Assembly (NCBI GenBank): GCA_903899015.1
Contig: CAIUHP010000038.1
Span: 1-64,000 of the forward strand
Source: an uncultured Armatimonadota bacterium
GTDB taxonomy: Bacteria > Armatimonadota > Fimbriimonadia > Fimbriimonadales > Fimbriimonadaceae
Reading direction: 5' to 3'
Length of the DNA stretch: 64,000 nt
Shown here: piece after piece, positions 1 to 8,520 of the stretch
Layout: each line of letters opens with the position of its first letter
Position numbering within the stretch: the first letter of the stretch is position 1
Notes under the pieces: model-generated
Seen by the model: the letters and a program-made list of their open reading frames with translations, nothing else
The model's database searches: none
What the model was told of the DNA's origin: nothing
Program-made: the position numbers and the translations under genes

Positions 1-271
1 AGTTTGTAGTTTCATGTTGGTTTGTTCTTTAATTCCTTGTTTCGATTGACTCGATGATTCTTTCGATCAACGTGCCTTACTCCTATAGTGTTACTTGGAG
101 AAGAACTACCAACAAGCCGCACCTTTCCTGCACCGCCTAACCCGGAGTCATAAGTGGTGCCTTAGTTCGGGGGTAGGGATTCCGGGTAGCGGAATGAAGG
201 GACACGACTTTTGTGCAGGCGGCATTAACTACCGCACCACTTGCCTTCCCAACCTCGCCTACAATAGAAAC
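1..271. other. Upstream region with structured segment at 152-242
   Basis: No convincing coding sequence lies here. A TATAGT hexamer at 84-89 could be a -10 box, but its -35 is poor. The segment 152-242 is closed by a perfect 9-bp inverted repeat, AAGTGGTGC (152-160) with GCACCACTT (234-242). Inside it GGTAG (172-176) can pair with CTACC (229-233), and ATTCC (179-183) with GGAAT (191-195). This multi-helix arrangement sits 30 nt before the esterase start and may be a structured 5' leader or small RNA. It matches no riboswitch consensus that I know. Confidence 0.35.
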
Positions 272-1030
272 ATGCCGAGTTTCGAATTACGATATTTTTC
301 CAACGCGCTTCAGATGGCGACTGCGGCAAATGTCATCCTTCCCAGTCCCGAAGTCAATGGACCGTACCACGTCATGTTTTTGCTTCACGGCCTGTCTGAC
401 GACCACACCATCTGGAGTCGAAGAACGAGCATTGAGCGTTATGTAGAAGGCTTACCGTTAATCGTGGTTATGCCGGATGGCGGTCGCGGCTGGTATTGCG
501 ATGCTTTTCAAGGGTTTGCGTATGAGACCGCGATAGCCGTTGAGCTTCCCAAGATTATCGAAGGATATTTCTCAACCAAACTCCCATGGTGCGTAACGGG
601 GCTCTCAATGGGTGGATATGGAGCCGCGAAACTCGCTCTAAAATATCCTGCGCGATTTCAGTCAGGACATTCCCATTCCGGTGCACTGCTATTTGGACAC
701 CTAACACCCGAAGTTGCCTCCGATTCCAATACGAGTCGACGCGACGTTCAACCAGAATTTCAACGTATTCTCGGCGAATCACCGTTGGGTGGTCCCAATG
801 ATCTTTGTGGAATTGCTGAAAGACTTCCAGCCGGCTCGCGCCCTGCCTTACGAATTGACTGTGGAACCGAGGATTTCTTGCTTGAAGATAATCGAGCGTT
901 TATCAAGCAGTTAAACAGCTTTGGATTTGAACATGAGTACCAAGAATTTCCAGGGAGCCACGAATGGGGCTACTGGGACTGCCACGTTCAAGATGCCATC
1001 GCATTCCACCGCAAGAACCTCCATTTTTAG
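272..1030 (+). CDS. Esterase-D/tributyrin-esterase-like alpha/beta hydrolase
   Basis: A 252-residue serine hydrolase of the putative-esterase family (esterase D, tributyrin esterase, S-formylglutathione hydrolase relatives), probably hydrolysing short acyl esters in the cytoplasm since no signal peptide is seen. The nucleophile elbow is GLSMGG with Ser112. D201 (in GTEDF) and H230 (in GSHEWGYWD) are in the right order for the acid and base. An oxyanion-type LLHGL motif lies near residue 38. The reading frame is open upstream to about position 95, but that extension resembles nothing; the esterase fold begins right after ATG 272, so this start was chosen. The RNA methyltransferase gene starts 5 bp after the stop, suggesting co-transcription. 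Substrate unknown. Confidence 0.85.
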   Translation: MPSFELRYFSNALQMATAANVILPSPEVNGPYHVMFLLHGLSDDHTIWSRRTSIERYVEGLPLIVVMPDGGRGWYCDAFQGFAYETAIAVELPKIIEGYFSTKLPWCVTGLSMGGYGAAKLALKYPARFQSGHSHSGALLFGHLTPEVASDSNTSRRDVQPEFQRILGESPLGGPNDLCGIAERLPAGSRPALRIDCGTEDFLLEDNRAFIKQLNSFGFEHEYQEFPGSHEWGYWDCHVQDAIAFHRKNLHF

Positions 1031-1035
1031 GACGC

Positions 1036-1584
1036 ATGAAAACGATTCATAGCAAGATGGGAGTGCGGAAACTCCACAAGGAATACGCCGAATCACACCG
1101 TCGGAAAATGCATCTCGCATTTCTTCTACAAGACTGGGATGATCCGTATAATGTGGGCGGGATGTTCCGAGTTGCCGATGCATGCGGAGCTCAAGAGTTG
1201 ATTCTTTCAGGTCGAACTCCCGCACCCCCCGACCCTCAAATTCATGTCACTTCTTTGGGTCATCATCGTCGAGTTTCCTGGCGTCACCTTGGGCGAAATG
1301 AGGAAGCAGCGATCAAACTCAGGGAAGAGGGATACACCCTCGTTGCAGTTGAAATAGCGGAAGGCGCGACGCATTACATGGAATACGAATATCCCGAGAA
1401 GACTTGCCTGGTGCTAGGGAATGAAGTCAAGGGAGTCTATGGAAGCGTGATGAAACAGTGTGAAGCCGCTGTCTTTGTTCCGATGGCAGGGAAAGGGCGG
1501 TCTCTCAACGTGCATGTGGCCGGAGCCGTGCTAGCGTTTCACGTGCTGGACGGATCCAACCCAGTCCCGAGTGAAATCGAATAA
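1036..1584 (+). CDS. TrmH/SpoU family RNA 2'-O-methyltransferase
   Basis: A 182-residue SPOUT-class methyltransferase that should 2'-O-methylate a ribose in tRNA or rRNA using S-adenosylmethionine. The three SpoU motifs are present: motif 1 as NVGGMFRVADACG, motif 2 as LVLGNEVKGV, and motif 3 as PMAGKGRSLNVHVAGAV, which form the trefoil-knot SAM site. It is a bare catalytic domain without the N-terminal L30e-like substrate-binding domain of RlmB-type enzymes, closer in size to TrmL/TrmH. Start ATG 1036 lies 5 bp after the esterase stop; ATG 1057 is an alternative. The RNA target cannot be decided from sequence. Confidence 0.85.
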   Translation: MKTIHSKMGVRKLHKEYAESHRRKMHLAFLLQDWDDPYNVGGMFRVADACGAQELILSGRTPAPPDPQIHVTSLGHHRRVSWRHLGRNEEAAIKLREEGYTLVAVEIAEGATHYMEYEYPEKTCLVLGNEVKGVYGSVMKQCEAAVFVPMAGKGRSLNVHVAGAVLAFHVLDGSNPVPSEIE

Positions 1585-1611
1585 AAATGGGGGCCAAGCG
1601 GCACCCCATTT
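1585..1611. terminator. Bidirectional hairpin between convergent genes
   Basis: AAATGGGG near 1586 pairs with CCCCATTT ending at 1611 around a short GC-rich loop. A-rich sequence lies on the left and T-rich on the right, so it could terminate both the rightward methyltransferase transcript and the leftward oxidoreductase transcript. Confidence 0.6.
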
Positions 1612-1629
1612 CTATTTCCTGACTTTCGA

Positions 1630-2736
1630 TTACATCGTCGCAGCAGTGCTAACCGATGCAGCTTGAACTTCTTCCGCTGAAACTTCTCGATTAAGCTTTT
1701 GAGACATATAGATGCCTTCAGAAATAAGCATTGTGTTCAACGCGATTTCTGCAGTTGGAAGAAGTGGCACCTTACCTTGAAGAGCAGCCACCCAGTGATG
1801 CTGGGAATCGCCGTAGATCGCTCCGTCACCATTCACGCTGTTCCAACGCGATCGTGCACTGCCGAGATCGACCGTTGAATTGCAATCAAGGTCACCGTTA
1901 GCGGTGAAGTAACCAAAGGGGCTCAGGCGAACGCCGCCAGCGGAACCCACCAAGTAAGACCCTTCGAACGAGTCGAGATGAATAGCCCATGACTCGATGA
2001 TATCCATCGAAACATCTCCCGCAAAGCGGACGAATCCCATTCCGAGTTCTTCGACATCGTAGCCGGAAATCTCTTGTCTGGCCGGATCCATCGCGACCTT
2101 TTGATAGGTTTTGCCGGTGATCCGCTCGACATTCGGGTTGCCCAATAGATAGAGAATCTGCGAGATATGATAAACACCCATGTCGTATAGGGCGCCACCT
2201 GCTGAATTTCTCTTTTGAACGAAGCTGGGCGCACCGTAACCGTCTACGTAGGGTCGCCCTCGGCGTCGGAACCCGGTTGAACGAGCATGATAAATGTCGC
2301 CAAGCTTGCCAGCGTCGATCAATTCCTTAGCCGCTCGAGTTTCGTTCGAATAAAGCGTTGAGAGCTGAATGTGGAGGTTTTTGCCGAGCTCTTTGGCTTT
2401 GTTGAACATCGTCAACGCATCGACATACGATCCAGCCATTGGCTTTTCGCAGTACACATGCTTGCCTGCTTCAAGGGCAGCCAAGGTTGCGGGCATATGA
2501 AAATTATTGTGAAGGCAGACGTCGATGGCGTCGATATCATCGCGAGCAATCAATTCTCGGAAGTTGGTGGTCGCAAATTCGACACCGTATTCTTTCGCTG
2601 ATCGCTCAACCGCGTCTTTGCTGATGTCGGCAAATCCGACCATCTTCGCATCCGCGATCTTCGCATATGTCGACATATGGTGCTGCGCGATTTGACCGCA
2701 GCCAATTATTCCAATACGTATTGCTTCCTTGCTCAT
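1630..2736 (-). CDS. Gfo/Idh/MocA family NAD(P)-dependent oxidoreductase
   Basis: A 368-residue dehydrogenase of the glucose-fructose oxidoreductase/inositol dehydrogenase family, expected to oxidise or reduce a sugar or cyclitol with NAD(P). The N-terminal Rossmann fold begins with IGIIGCGQIAQHH (GxGxxA type) and is followed by the family signature EKP in YCEKPMAG near residue 95. The C-terminal alpha/beta domain contains the usual GGALYDMGVYHI motif that helps form the active site. No signal peptide, so cytoplasmic. It is transcribed alone, 153 bp downstream of the gat operon. Many such genes in carbohydrate-degrading bacteria have uncharacterised substrates and the same holds here. Confidence 0.88.
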   Translation of the reverse strand: MSKEAIRIGIIGCGQIAQHHMSTYAKIADAKMVGFADISKDAVERSAKEYGVEFATTNFRELIARDDIDAIDVCLHNNFHMPATLAALEAGKHVYCEKPMAGSYVDALTMFNKAKELGKNLHIQLSTLYSNETRAAKELIDAGKLGDIYHARSTGFRRRGRPYVDGYGAPSFVQKRNSAGGALYDMGVYHISQILYLLGNPNVERITGKTYQKVAMDPARQEISGYDVEELGMGFVRFAGDVSMDIIESWAIHLDSFEGSYLVGSAGGVRLSPFGYFTANGDLDCNSTVDLGSARSRWNSVNGDGAIYGDSQHHWVAALQGKVPLLPTAEIALNTMLISEGIYMSQKLNREVSAEEVQAASVSTAATM

Positions 2737-2889
2737 CGGGGGGGATGCTACCGGTTTTTTTCGGTGTTCGTCGTGATTTATAGGACCGTTAATGTGAAAA
2801 AGGTTTTACAGCGGAGCTCGTAGGTTCCAGCAACCGTTGAAATTTCTGCCGAGAATTCGGGATTGAGTTGAGAGGAAAACCGCCGTAAC

Positions 2890-3687
2890 TTACTCTCGAA
2901 TCTTCAATCGTTCAACGATTTCTTCTGGCATTGGAGGAGGAACCACTGAAATCGTCTTGGGATAATGCCCAAGATCCAATTCGTCCAATGCCGTGTCGAT
3001 CGATTGTAACTGCGCACGCGCTTCAGCCAATGCTTCTAAGAAATCGTGCGAAGACATCTCAGGGCTTCGGCCGACCAGTCGATATCCGATCATCTTCATT
3101 CGCAAAGTATCTAGCGTTGTCATAAAGACCGCGCTCTGGGCTTCGGTCCTTTGGACTCCTGCCATAACTCCTGCGAATTGAGCTCGATACTCGGCGATAT
3201 TCTTGTCGGCGAGGCGATAAAGCTCCTGCGACTGAGCGTCACGGGTCGGCGTTTTCCAAGAGGGAGGTTCGTTATAGAGGCCTTTTTCAGAGAGTTGGAC
3301 CTCGTGAGAAATAATATCGGCTCGCCTAAGTGCCAAGTAAATGGATTTGGAAACGCTTCGAATGGTCGCGGGCATTTCATGGAGATCAGCAATCTGATCC
3401 TTCCGCACTTTCTTAAGGACTTCTTCAAAGCGTGCTAAGCGGTCTTGACAACCTAACCACAAGGATCGGAATCGCTTGTTAAGGAATCGCTTCTTGTCCG
3501 CTTCCATCCACGCCATAACGGCGGAAACGAAGGTGACGACGATCGCAAACGGAATAACGATCGGGCCAAACGAGGCCCCATTGCCTAGCAATACTCCGAC
3601 GATCGCAATCGTACAAATGAGACGCCATGGGGCTAAAAGCTCTCGTACAAACAGCCGCATATCCTGTCGGCGGATGTCATCCATCAT
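2890..3687 (-). CDS. Two-TM membrane protein in gat operon, function unknown
   Basis: Not recognised as a named family. The 265-residue protein has two hydrophobic segments close together (about residues 20-38 and 43-62) forming a membrane hairpin. A long soluble, charged, probably helical domain (about 65-265) and a proline-rich patch (VPPPMP) near the C-terminus follow. It is the last gene of a leftward operon: its start is 6 bp after the gatA stop. A role linked to tRNA-Gln/Asn amidation cannot be concluded from position alone. Start ATG 3687 is followed immediately by a second ATG at 3684. Confidence 0.7.
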   Translation of the reverse strand: MMDDIRRQDMRLFVRELLAPWRLICTIAIVGVLLGNGASFGPIVIPFAIVVTFVSAVMAWMEADKKRFLNKRFRSLWLGCQDRLARFEEVLKKVRKDQIADLHEMPATIRSVSKSIYLALRRADIISHEVQLSEKGLYNEPPSWKTPTRDAQSQELYRLADKNIAEYRAQFAGVMAGVQRTEAQSAVFMTTLDTLRMKMIGYRLVGRSPEMSSHDFLEALAEARAQLQSIDTALDELDLGHYPKTISVVPPPMPEEIVERLKIRE

Positions 3688-3693
3688 GGGTCA

Positions 3694-5145
3694 CTACGCG
3701 ATTGACGGTTTGATTGTGCCAGATGGCAACGCTTGTTCTACACAATAAGCGATCTGCAGCAATTTTTCGTCATCCAGAGGTGCTCCCATTAACTGTAATC
3801 CGACTGGAAGTCCTTCTGCAAATCCACAATTCAACGAAATTCCAGGCATTCCTCCTAAATTGGCAGGAATCGTGCAGAAATCAAGCAACTTTAGGGCGAG
3901 GGGATCTTTCTTGAGCTCACCAAGTTTGAAGGCTGGGATGGGACTGGTGGGTGAAAGTACAACGTCGAAGGATTCGTAAACTTTCTGAAACTCCTGTTGC
4001 ATCATCGCTCGAACCTGCTGAGCTTTCAAATAGAAGGCATCGTAGTAGCCCGCTGAAAGCGCATACGTTCCGATCATGATCCGGGTTTTAACTTCGTGGC
4101 CAAATCCTTCCGATCGGGTCTTTTCAACCATGCCAATATGGCCCTGACCATCTTTTCGTACTCCGTATCGGATTCCGTCGAATCGGGCGAGGTTGCTGCT
4201 TGCTTCAGCCGGTGCAATGATGTAATACGTCGTCACTCCAAGTTCGATCGAAGGTATCGAAACCTCTTGGAACTCGACGCCTTCCTTTTGAAGCACGTTG
4301 ATAGCATTTTGGATCTGCTCCAGAACTTCTGGGTGAGTAGCGGAACCGAAGAGTTCTTTCGGTAACGCGACTCGCAATCCTTTTAACGAGCCAGACTTCA
4401 GGTTTTGCGCAGATATCGGCCCGAGATCGAGCGATGTTCCATCTAGCGGATCCTTGCCGGTGATTGCTTCGGTCAGCAGTGCGGTGTCCTCAACCGTCTT
4501 AGCAAAGGGACCGATTTGATCGAGGCTAGAGCCAAACGCGATAAGCCCGTACCTTGAGCATCGACCATAGCTCGGCTTGAATCCCACCACGCCGCATAGA
4601 GCGGCTGGTTGGCGAATTGAGCCTCCTGTATCGGATCCAAGAGCCAACGGGGCGAGCTCGGCGGCTACGGCGGCCGCCGAGCCTCCCGAGCTTCCCCCCG
4701 GAGATCGTCCTAAATCCCACGGATTGCGTGTTACTTGAAAGGCTGAATTCTCGGTGGACGTTCCCATCGCAAATTCATCGAGATTGGTTTTTCCAATTAA
4801 CGTCATCCCAGATTCTTTCAACCGAGTCACGACTGTTGCGTCAAAAGGCGGGATGTAGCCTTCAAGGATCTTGGATGCACAAGTAGTCTCAATCCCTTCG
4901 GTGGACATGTTGTCCTTCACGGCGATCGGAACACCGGTCAGTGCTTTACCTTCACCGCGATCGAGCATCGATTGGGCAAGTTTGGCGCTCTCGAGAACCT
5001 TGTCAGGCTCGACCTTAAGGAAACTGCCAATCTTGGAATCGAGGATGTGAATCCGTTGAAGGAACGCTTCCGCAACTTCGACGCACGATGCCTCACGGGA
5101 CGCGACTAGGCGCGCAATTTCGGAAGCGGTCAGATCAGTTAGCAA
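3694..5145 (-). CDS. gatA: Asp-tRNA(Asn)/Glu-tRNA(Gln) amidotransferase subunit A
   Basis: The glutaminase subunit of GatCAB, which releases ammonia from glutamine so that misacylated Glu-tRNA(Gln) or Asp-tRNA(Asn) can be amidated by GatB. The 483 residues carry the amidase signature with the Ser-cisSer-Lys triad: K77 (in VAVKDN), S152 (in PGGSSGGS) and S176 (in DTGGSIRQP). The length is normal for GatA. It starts at TTG 5145, 7 bp after the gatC stop, and is followed 6 bp later by the membrane-protein gene. gatB is not in this window. Identification is secure. Confidence 0.97.
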   Translation of the reverse strand: MLTDLTASEIARLVASREASCVEVAEAFLQRIHILDSKIGSFLKVEPDKVLESAKLAQSMLDRGEGKALTGVPIAVKDNMSTEGIETTCASKILEGYIPPFDATVVTRLKESGMTLIGKTNLDEFAMGTSTENSAFQVTRNPWDLGRSPGGSSGGSAAAVAAELAPLALGSDTGGSIRQPAALCGVVGFKPSYGRCSRYGLIAFGSSLDQIGPFAKTVEDTALLTEAITGKDPLDGTSLDLGPISAQNLKSGSLKGLRVALPKELFGSATHPEVLEQIQNAINVLQKEGVEFQEVSIPSIELGVTTYYIIAPAEASSNLARFDGIRYGVRKDGQGHIGMVEKTRSEGFGHEVKTRIMIGTYALSAGYYDAFYLKAQQVRAMMQQEFQKVYESFDVVLSPTSPIPAFKLGELKKDPLALKLLDFCTIPANLGGMPGISLNCGFAEGLPVGLQLMGAPLDDEKLLQIAYCVEQALPSGTIKPSIA

Positions 5146-5152
5146 CTACTCG

Positions 5153-5443
5153 TTAAACCTCGATGATCATCGGTACGACAAATAAACCGGCTTTCGAAAG
5201 CGGTGCACTTGCCAGAACCTGATGCCGTGCTAAGGTTCGCCCGGGCAGGTCTTCGGACCAAACATTCTGGATGGCAACGGCGTGCGATTTTGGCTCGATG
5301 CCTGATCCTTCGATTACTTGGATATCCTCAAAGTGTCCAAGTAGCGCGTTTAATTCGCCCTGGAAAGAAAGGATTTCAGTCTCGTCAAGTGCCAGACGCG
5401 CCAACCGCGCGACGTGCCGAACCTCATCGAGTGAGATCGACAT
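5153..5443 (-). CDS. gatC: Asp-tRNA(Asn)/Glu-tRNA(Gln) amidotransferase subunit C
   Basis: The 96-residue GatC subunit, which wraps around the GatA-GatB interface and stabilises the complex. The N-terminal pattern VRHVARLARLALDETE, the following ELNALLGHFEDI helix, and the C-terminal segment ending in LFVVPMIIEV are typical of the family. It is the first gene of the leftward gatC-gatA operon. Its ATG at 5443 is only 46 bp from the divergent thioredoxin-fold gene, so the two promoters must lie in or overlap this short spacer. Confidence 0.95.
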   Translation of the reverse strand: MSISLDEVRHVARLARLALDETEILSFQGELNALLGHFEDIQVIEGSGIEPKSHAVAIQNVWSEDLPGRTLARHQVLASAPLSKAGLFVVPMIIEV

Positions 5444-5489
5444 GAAGAAAGTTTAGCACAGCGATCATAATTCCCACCGAAGGCCCTAA

Positions 5490-7559
5490 ATGTTTAAGCC
5501 CAGCTATATCGTGGTTTCGTGTGTGCTGGTCGTCTTGGCCATTCTCGCTTTTGCGCGTCAATTGTTGGTCGGATTGATCCCTCCTGCTGCTTCCAACAAG
5601 CTGGAAGGCTCCCATCAAGCCTTTCTTGCCGCTGCCGGTCACTTTCCAATTAATTGGCATACCGTTGAAGACAGCGGAATGAAAAGTGCGAAATTATCCG
5701 AAAAGCCGATTTTATTAGTGGTCGGAATTTTTGGCAATCGAATTTCGCGGGATATGGATCGGGCCATGTTTGAGGATCCTGATACCGCTCAATTTGTCTC
5801 GCAGAATTTTTATTGCGTTCGAGTAGATGGCTACGAGCATCCGGAATGGCTGAACTCAATTCTTCCCATTACCCGGATGAAAATGAAACTTTTCCCGGGA
5901 TACCAAGCCTGGGTGTTGGATTCAAGCGGACATGTCCTTAGTTTTATTGGCCACTGGCAAGATTCTCCGACAATCGACAATCAGGAAATCTTCAATGAGC
6001 TGGTCCAGTCCCGCCGACGATTTGACGAGTTAAAACAAGGCGGTACGGGCATTCAAACCGGAGTCGATCAGCAAAGGGTTGATCTCGATTTACTGGGAAG
6101 CCAATCGGGCTCGGCCGTACCCAGCTTTACGGCGTACACCGCGTCGCTTTCAAGACAAGGTGACCTTCAGAATGGTGGATTCCCACGCGACAAGATCCAG
6201 AGCCTGTTTCCAAATACATGGCGATTCCTTTCGCTCACGGGTAACACCAAACTCCTAAAGACCACGATGGACCCGGTTCTCTTTAGTCCACTCTTGGACT
6301 TGCAGGATGGCGGATTCTTCCGATTGAGCAATACCGTCGATTTCAGCCACATTGAGTTTGCCAAGCCATCCCGGACCAACGCAGAGATGATGCTAATGTT
6401 GGCAATCGAAGGGCGAATTGAGGGAGATCAATTCTACGAGGAAATCGCAACCTCTACATTCGATTGGCTATACAACGAAACACTCCACAATCCGATGATT
6501 CCTGCGTGCCAGGAAGACGACGAAAACGCTCAGGGGCGTAGTCCGAGATTAAGCTTTCCGCAATGGAAATTGAGGGATTACCTCAACGATCAAGATCAAG
6601 CTTGGGCGGCAGATCAATTAAATCTTGATCCTCGCACTAATAACCAAATGGTGCCATTCATTCGTTCAAAAACGATCCTCTTGGACCCTGAAAAGCGTTA
6701 CGAGCGAATTTTAGAGCAGCTAAAAACTTCTTCGCATCTAAGACCTCGATTCAGTGACCCAGGATATTTGGATGTCAACGGTCACACTTTGGCTCGGATG
6801 CTGGAAGTTGCCCGCATGTGGGGTGCACCAGAACGCATTCTACGCCTCGAACCAAGCATTGAGAAATTGGCGCGATTTAAGTCAGGTCAAGACTTCATTC
6901 ATCGAATCGATAATGTAAACGGTCCGACGGGTTATCTGGGAGATTACTTGGCTTACTCGGACGTGATGCTTCAGATGTACCTTGCTACCGGTCGCATGGA
7001 TTGTTTTCAAGAGGGACTACGAGTCTTGAATCGCACGTTGCAGGTATTCAAGGGCGATCGAATGGGGCAACTTAATCTCAGCTCTTCAAGTGTAAGGATG
7101 GGTGGGATGGATACGTTGAGTGTGCCTGAAATTGCAGACGATCTCGGAGAGTCATGTACCGCCCAAGAAATTCGACTGTTATTGGCATTCGGCCGCCTAC
7201 TCGGAGATACCGCCGCCGGAAAGGAGCTTCTGCAACTCGCTCAAGAAGCTACCTACCTGTTCGCCGATATAGCAGCTGTCGGTGGGCCCGACGCCTCGGG
7301 TTACTTTTGCGCCGCATCTGAGGTAGCAGACGATCAATATGCGATTGCCGTAGGTCCACGAGCGCTCGACTTGGCAAGCATTCTTTACCACCGGATTCCA
7401 ACCCGGTTTATTGCGCCGGCTGTGGGGGGAATCAGAAGGGATCTTCAAGGGCGAAATTCCGGTATCTATCTTGTCGGCAAGACTGTTGAAGGACCCTTTT
7501 CGATCGAAGAAGCAGCTCAGAGATTACCAACGAGTTTAGTTGGTCGCCGTAATCGGTGA
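5490..7559 (+). CDS. Membrane-anchored thioredoxin-fold protein, SPATA20/YyaL-like, no CxxC
   Basis: A 689-residue protein with an N-terminal hydrophobic segment (about residues 6-30) acting as signal anchor. A domain at roughly 52-165 resembles the thioredoxin-like N-terminal domain of the DUF255 (SPATA20/YyaL) family: KPILLVVGIFGN, then DMDRAMFEDPD, then VRVDGYEHPEW. At the place where relatives carry a CHWC-type motif it has GIFGNRISRDM, so no redox pair remains. The rest is alpha-helical with GGFPRDK and GYLGDYLAY motifs reminiscent of the toroid domain of that family. A short extracytoplasmic role is likely, but activity is unknown. The tRNA-Ser promoter overlaps its stop codon. Confidence 0.6.
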   Translation: MFKPSYIVVSCVLVVLAILAFARQLLVGLIPPAASNKLEGSHQAFLAAAGHFPINWHTVEDSGMKSAKLSEKPILLVVGIFGNRISRDMDRAMFEDPDTAQFVSQNFYCVRVDGYEHPEWLNSILPITRMKMKLFPGYQAWVLDSSGHVLSFIGHWQDSPTIDNQEIFNELVQSRRRFDELKQGGTGIQTGVDQQRVDLDLLGSQSGSAVPSFTAYTASLSRQGDLQNGGFPRDKIQSLFPNTWRFLSLTGNTKLLKTTMDPVLFSPLLDLQDGGFFRLSNTVDFSHIEFAKPSRTNAEMMLMLAIEGRIEGDQFYEEIATSTFDWLYNETLHNPMIPACQEDDENAQGRSPRLSFPQWKLRDYLNDQDQAWAADQLNLDPRTNNQMVPFIRSKTILLDPEKRYERILEQLKTSSHLRPRFSDPGYLDVNGHTLARMLEVARMWGAPERILRLEPSIEKLARFKSGQDFIHRIDNVNGPTGYLGDYLAYSDVMLQMYLATGRMDCFQEGLRVLNRTLQVFKGDRMGQLNLSSSSVRMGGMDTLSVPEIADDLGESCTAQEIRLLLAFGRLLGDTAAGKELLQLAQEATYLFADIAAVGGPDASGYFCAASEVADDQYAIAVGPRALDLASILYHRIPTRFIAPAVGGIRRDLQGRNSGIYLVGKTVEGPFSIEEAAQRLPTSLVGRRNR

Positions 7560-7585
7560 CACAGGCCGCAAAGATCAGCCATAAT
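7556..7585 (+). promoter_or_regulatory. Sigma-70-type promoter of tRNA-Ser
   Basis: GTGACA (7556-7561) and CATAAT (7580-7585) are separated by 18 bp, and the tRNA begins 7 nt after the -10 box. The -35 box overlaps the TGA stop of the preceding gene. Confidence 0.55.
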
Positions 7586-7592
7586 AGCCGCT

Positions 7593-7680
7593 GGAGAGGT
7601 CGCATAGTGGTCTAGTGCGCCGCACTCGAAATGCGGTGAGGCGCAAGTCTCCGAGAGTTCGAATCTCTCCCTCTCCGCCA
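7593..7680 (+). tRNA. tRNA-Ser(CGA)
   Basis: A class II tRNA reading UCG codons. The acceptor stem pairs GGAGAGG (7593-7599) with CCTCTCC (7670-7676), with discriminator G and an encoded CCA (7678-7680). The anticodon stem CCGCA/TGCGG encloses the loop CTCGAAA with anticodon CGA at 7627-7629. A long variable arm that can form its own stem, and a T-arm of GAGAG-TTCGAAT-CTCTC, fit serine identity. Confidence 0.96.
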
Positions 7681-7848
7681 CTATCCTTCGCGACCTTTGC
7701 TGAGCTCCTTAGCATCTAACTCCTAGCAATTATTTCCGAGAACATAGTCTCTTTGGCGATAAGGATTTTCTTGATTTCCTAACTTTGTGATGAATTGGGT
7801 CGAATTGACAGTGCAAGGTTTGGTACCCCATTGTCATACTTTCCCCAC

Positions 7849-8439
7849 ATGAAGGGAGTCCCCGAAAGTGGAGCAGACTTAGAAATTCACGAGGCCATTC
7901 TTTTGGCGAACTCGATGGATGCCAAGTCAATGCTTTGGTTTCGCCTTGGCTCACTGGCGGCTTCGCTTGTCATCATGGGATTAGTGGTCTATTTCATGAT
8001 CATACGGAGAGAAGTGTCTCCGCTGACTGAGATGGTCGCCCCCGCGACAACTTTCCTTGAGAAAGGCGTTCACGATAACAAGGATCTACCGACCTTATCC
8101 ACGCAAATGCATTTCGCGGTCATTTGGCCCGATCTGCGCCAATTGGGTGTCAAGCTATCTCGCTCGACTGCATCTCGATTTGGTGGGGTTCCCGCAGCAG
8201 TAATGGAATGCCAGTACGGCAAGTCCGTACTTCTGCTTTACCGATTTAACAAACCTTCCAATCTGTTCAATGACATGAAAAAGTCAAGAGGGAAGTCCAA
8301 TCTGTTCTTTTACGTGTCTGACCAAGCCGTTTCAGTTGTTGTGTGGAAAGACAAGAAAGTGGGTTACTACGGACTAGCGGCAAAAGCCACCGAAAAGGAT
8401 CTACTTACGCTCGCCGACAAAATGGTCCCGCAGTTGTAG
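7849..8439 (+). CDS. Single-TM anti-sigma-like protein
   Basis: A 196-residue protein with a short cytoplasmic N-terminus, one membrane segment (about residues 30-50, SLAASLVIMGLVVYFMI) and an extracytoplasmic domain of about 140 residues. The C-terminal pattern KVGYYGLAAKATEKDLLTLAD is like that of many anti-sigma or zf-HC2-type membrane regulators, but no zinc-binding HxxxCxxC and no ECF sigma gene are present next to it. ATG 7849 was chosen because sequence upstream of it (open to TTG 7795) looks unlike protein; neither start has a good Shine-Dalgarno sequence. Family assignment is tentative. Confidence 0.5.
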   Translation: MKGVPESGADLEIHEAILLANSMDAKSMLWFRLGSLAASLVIMGLVVYFMIIRREVSPLTEMVAPATTFLEKGVHDNKDLPTLSTQMHFAVIWPDLRQLGVKLSRSTASRFGGVPAAVMECQYGKSVLLLYRFNKPSNLFNDMKKSRGKSNLFFYVSDQAVSVVVWKDKKVGYYGLAAKATEKDLLTLADKMVPQL

Positions 8440-8520
8440 AATTGAAAGTAGGCTCTCTCTCAACTTCGCGACCTCGATCTTAATCCGAAGTGGATGTGGC
8501 CCTGAGAGGAGAATAGAAAC

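Noticed and set aside
171-195. Stretch resembling part of 16S rRNA helix 23 (GGTAGGGA-TTCC-GG-GTAGCGG-AATG)
   Set aside because: The match needs several gaps in 25 bases, and no flanking rRNA sequence or other conserved helix is present.
95-271. N-terminal extension of the esterase gene
   Set aside because: The translated extension shows no family likeness and would cover the structured segment; the conserved fold begins at 272.
7790-7852. 20-codon frame overlapping the anti-sigma-like ATG by ATGA
   Set aside because: No ribosome-binding site, no similarity to a sigma factor C-terminus, and a stop just upstream; probably chance.
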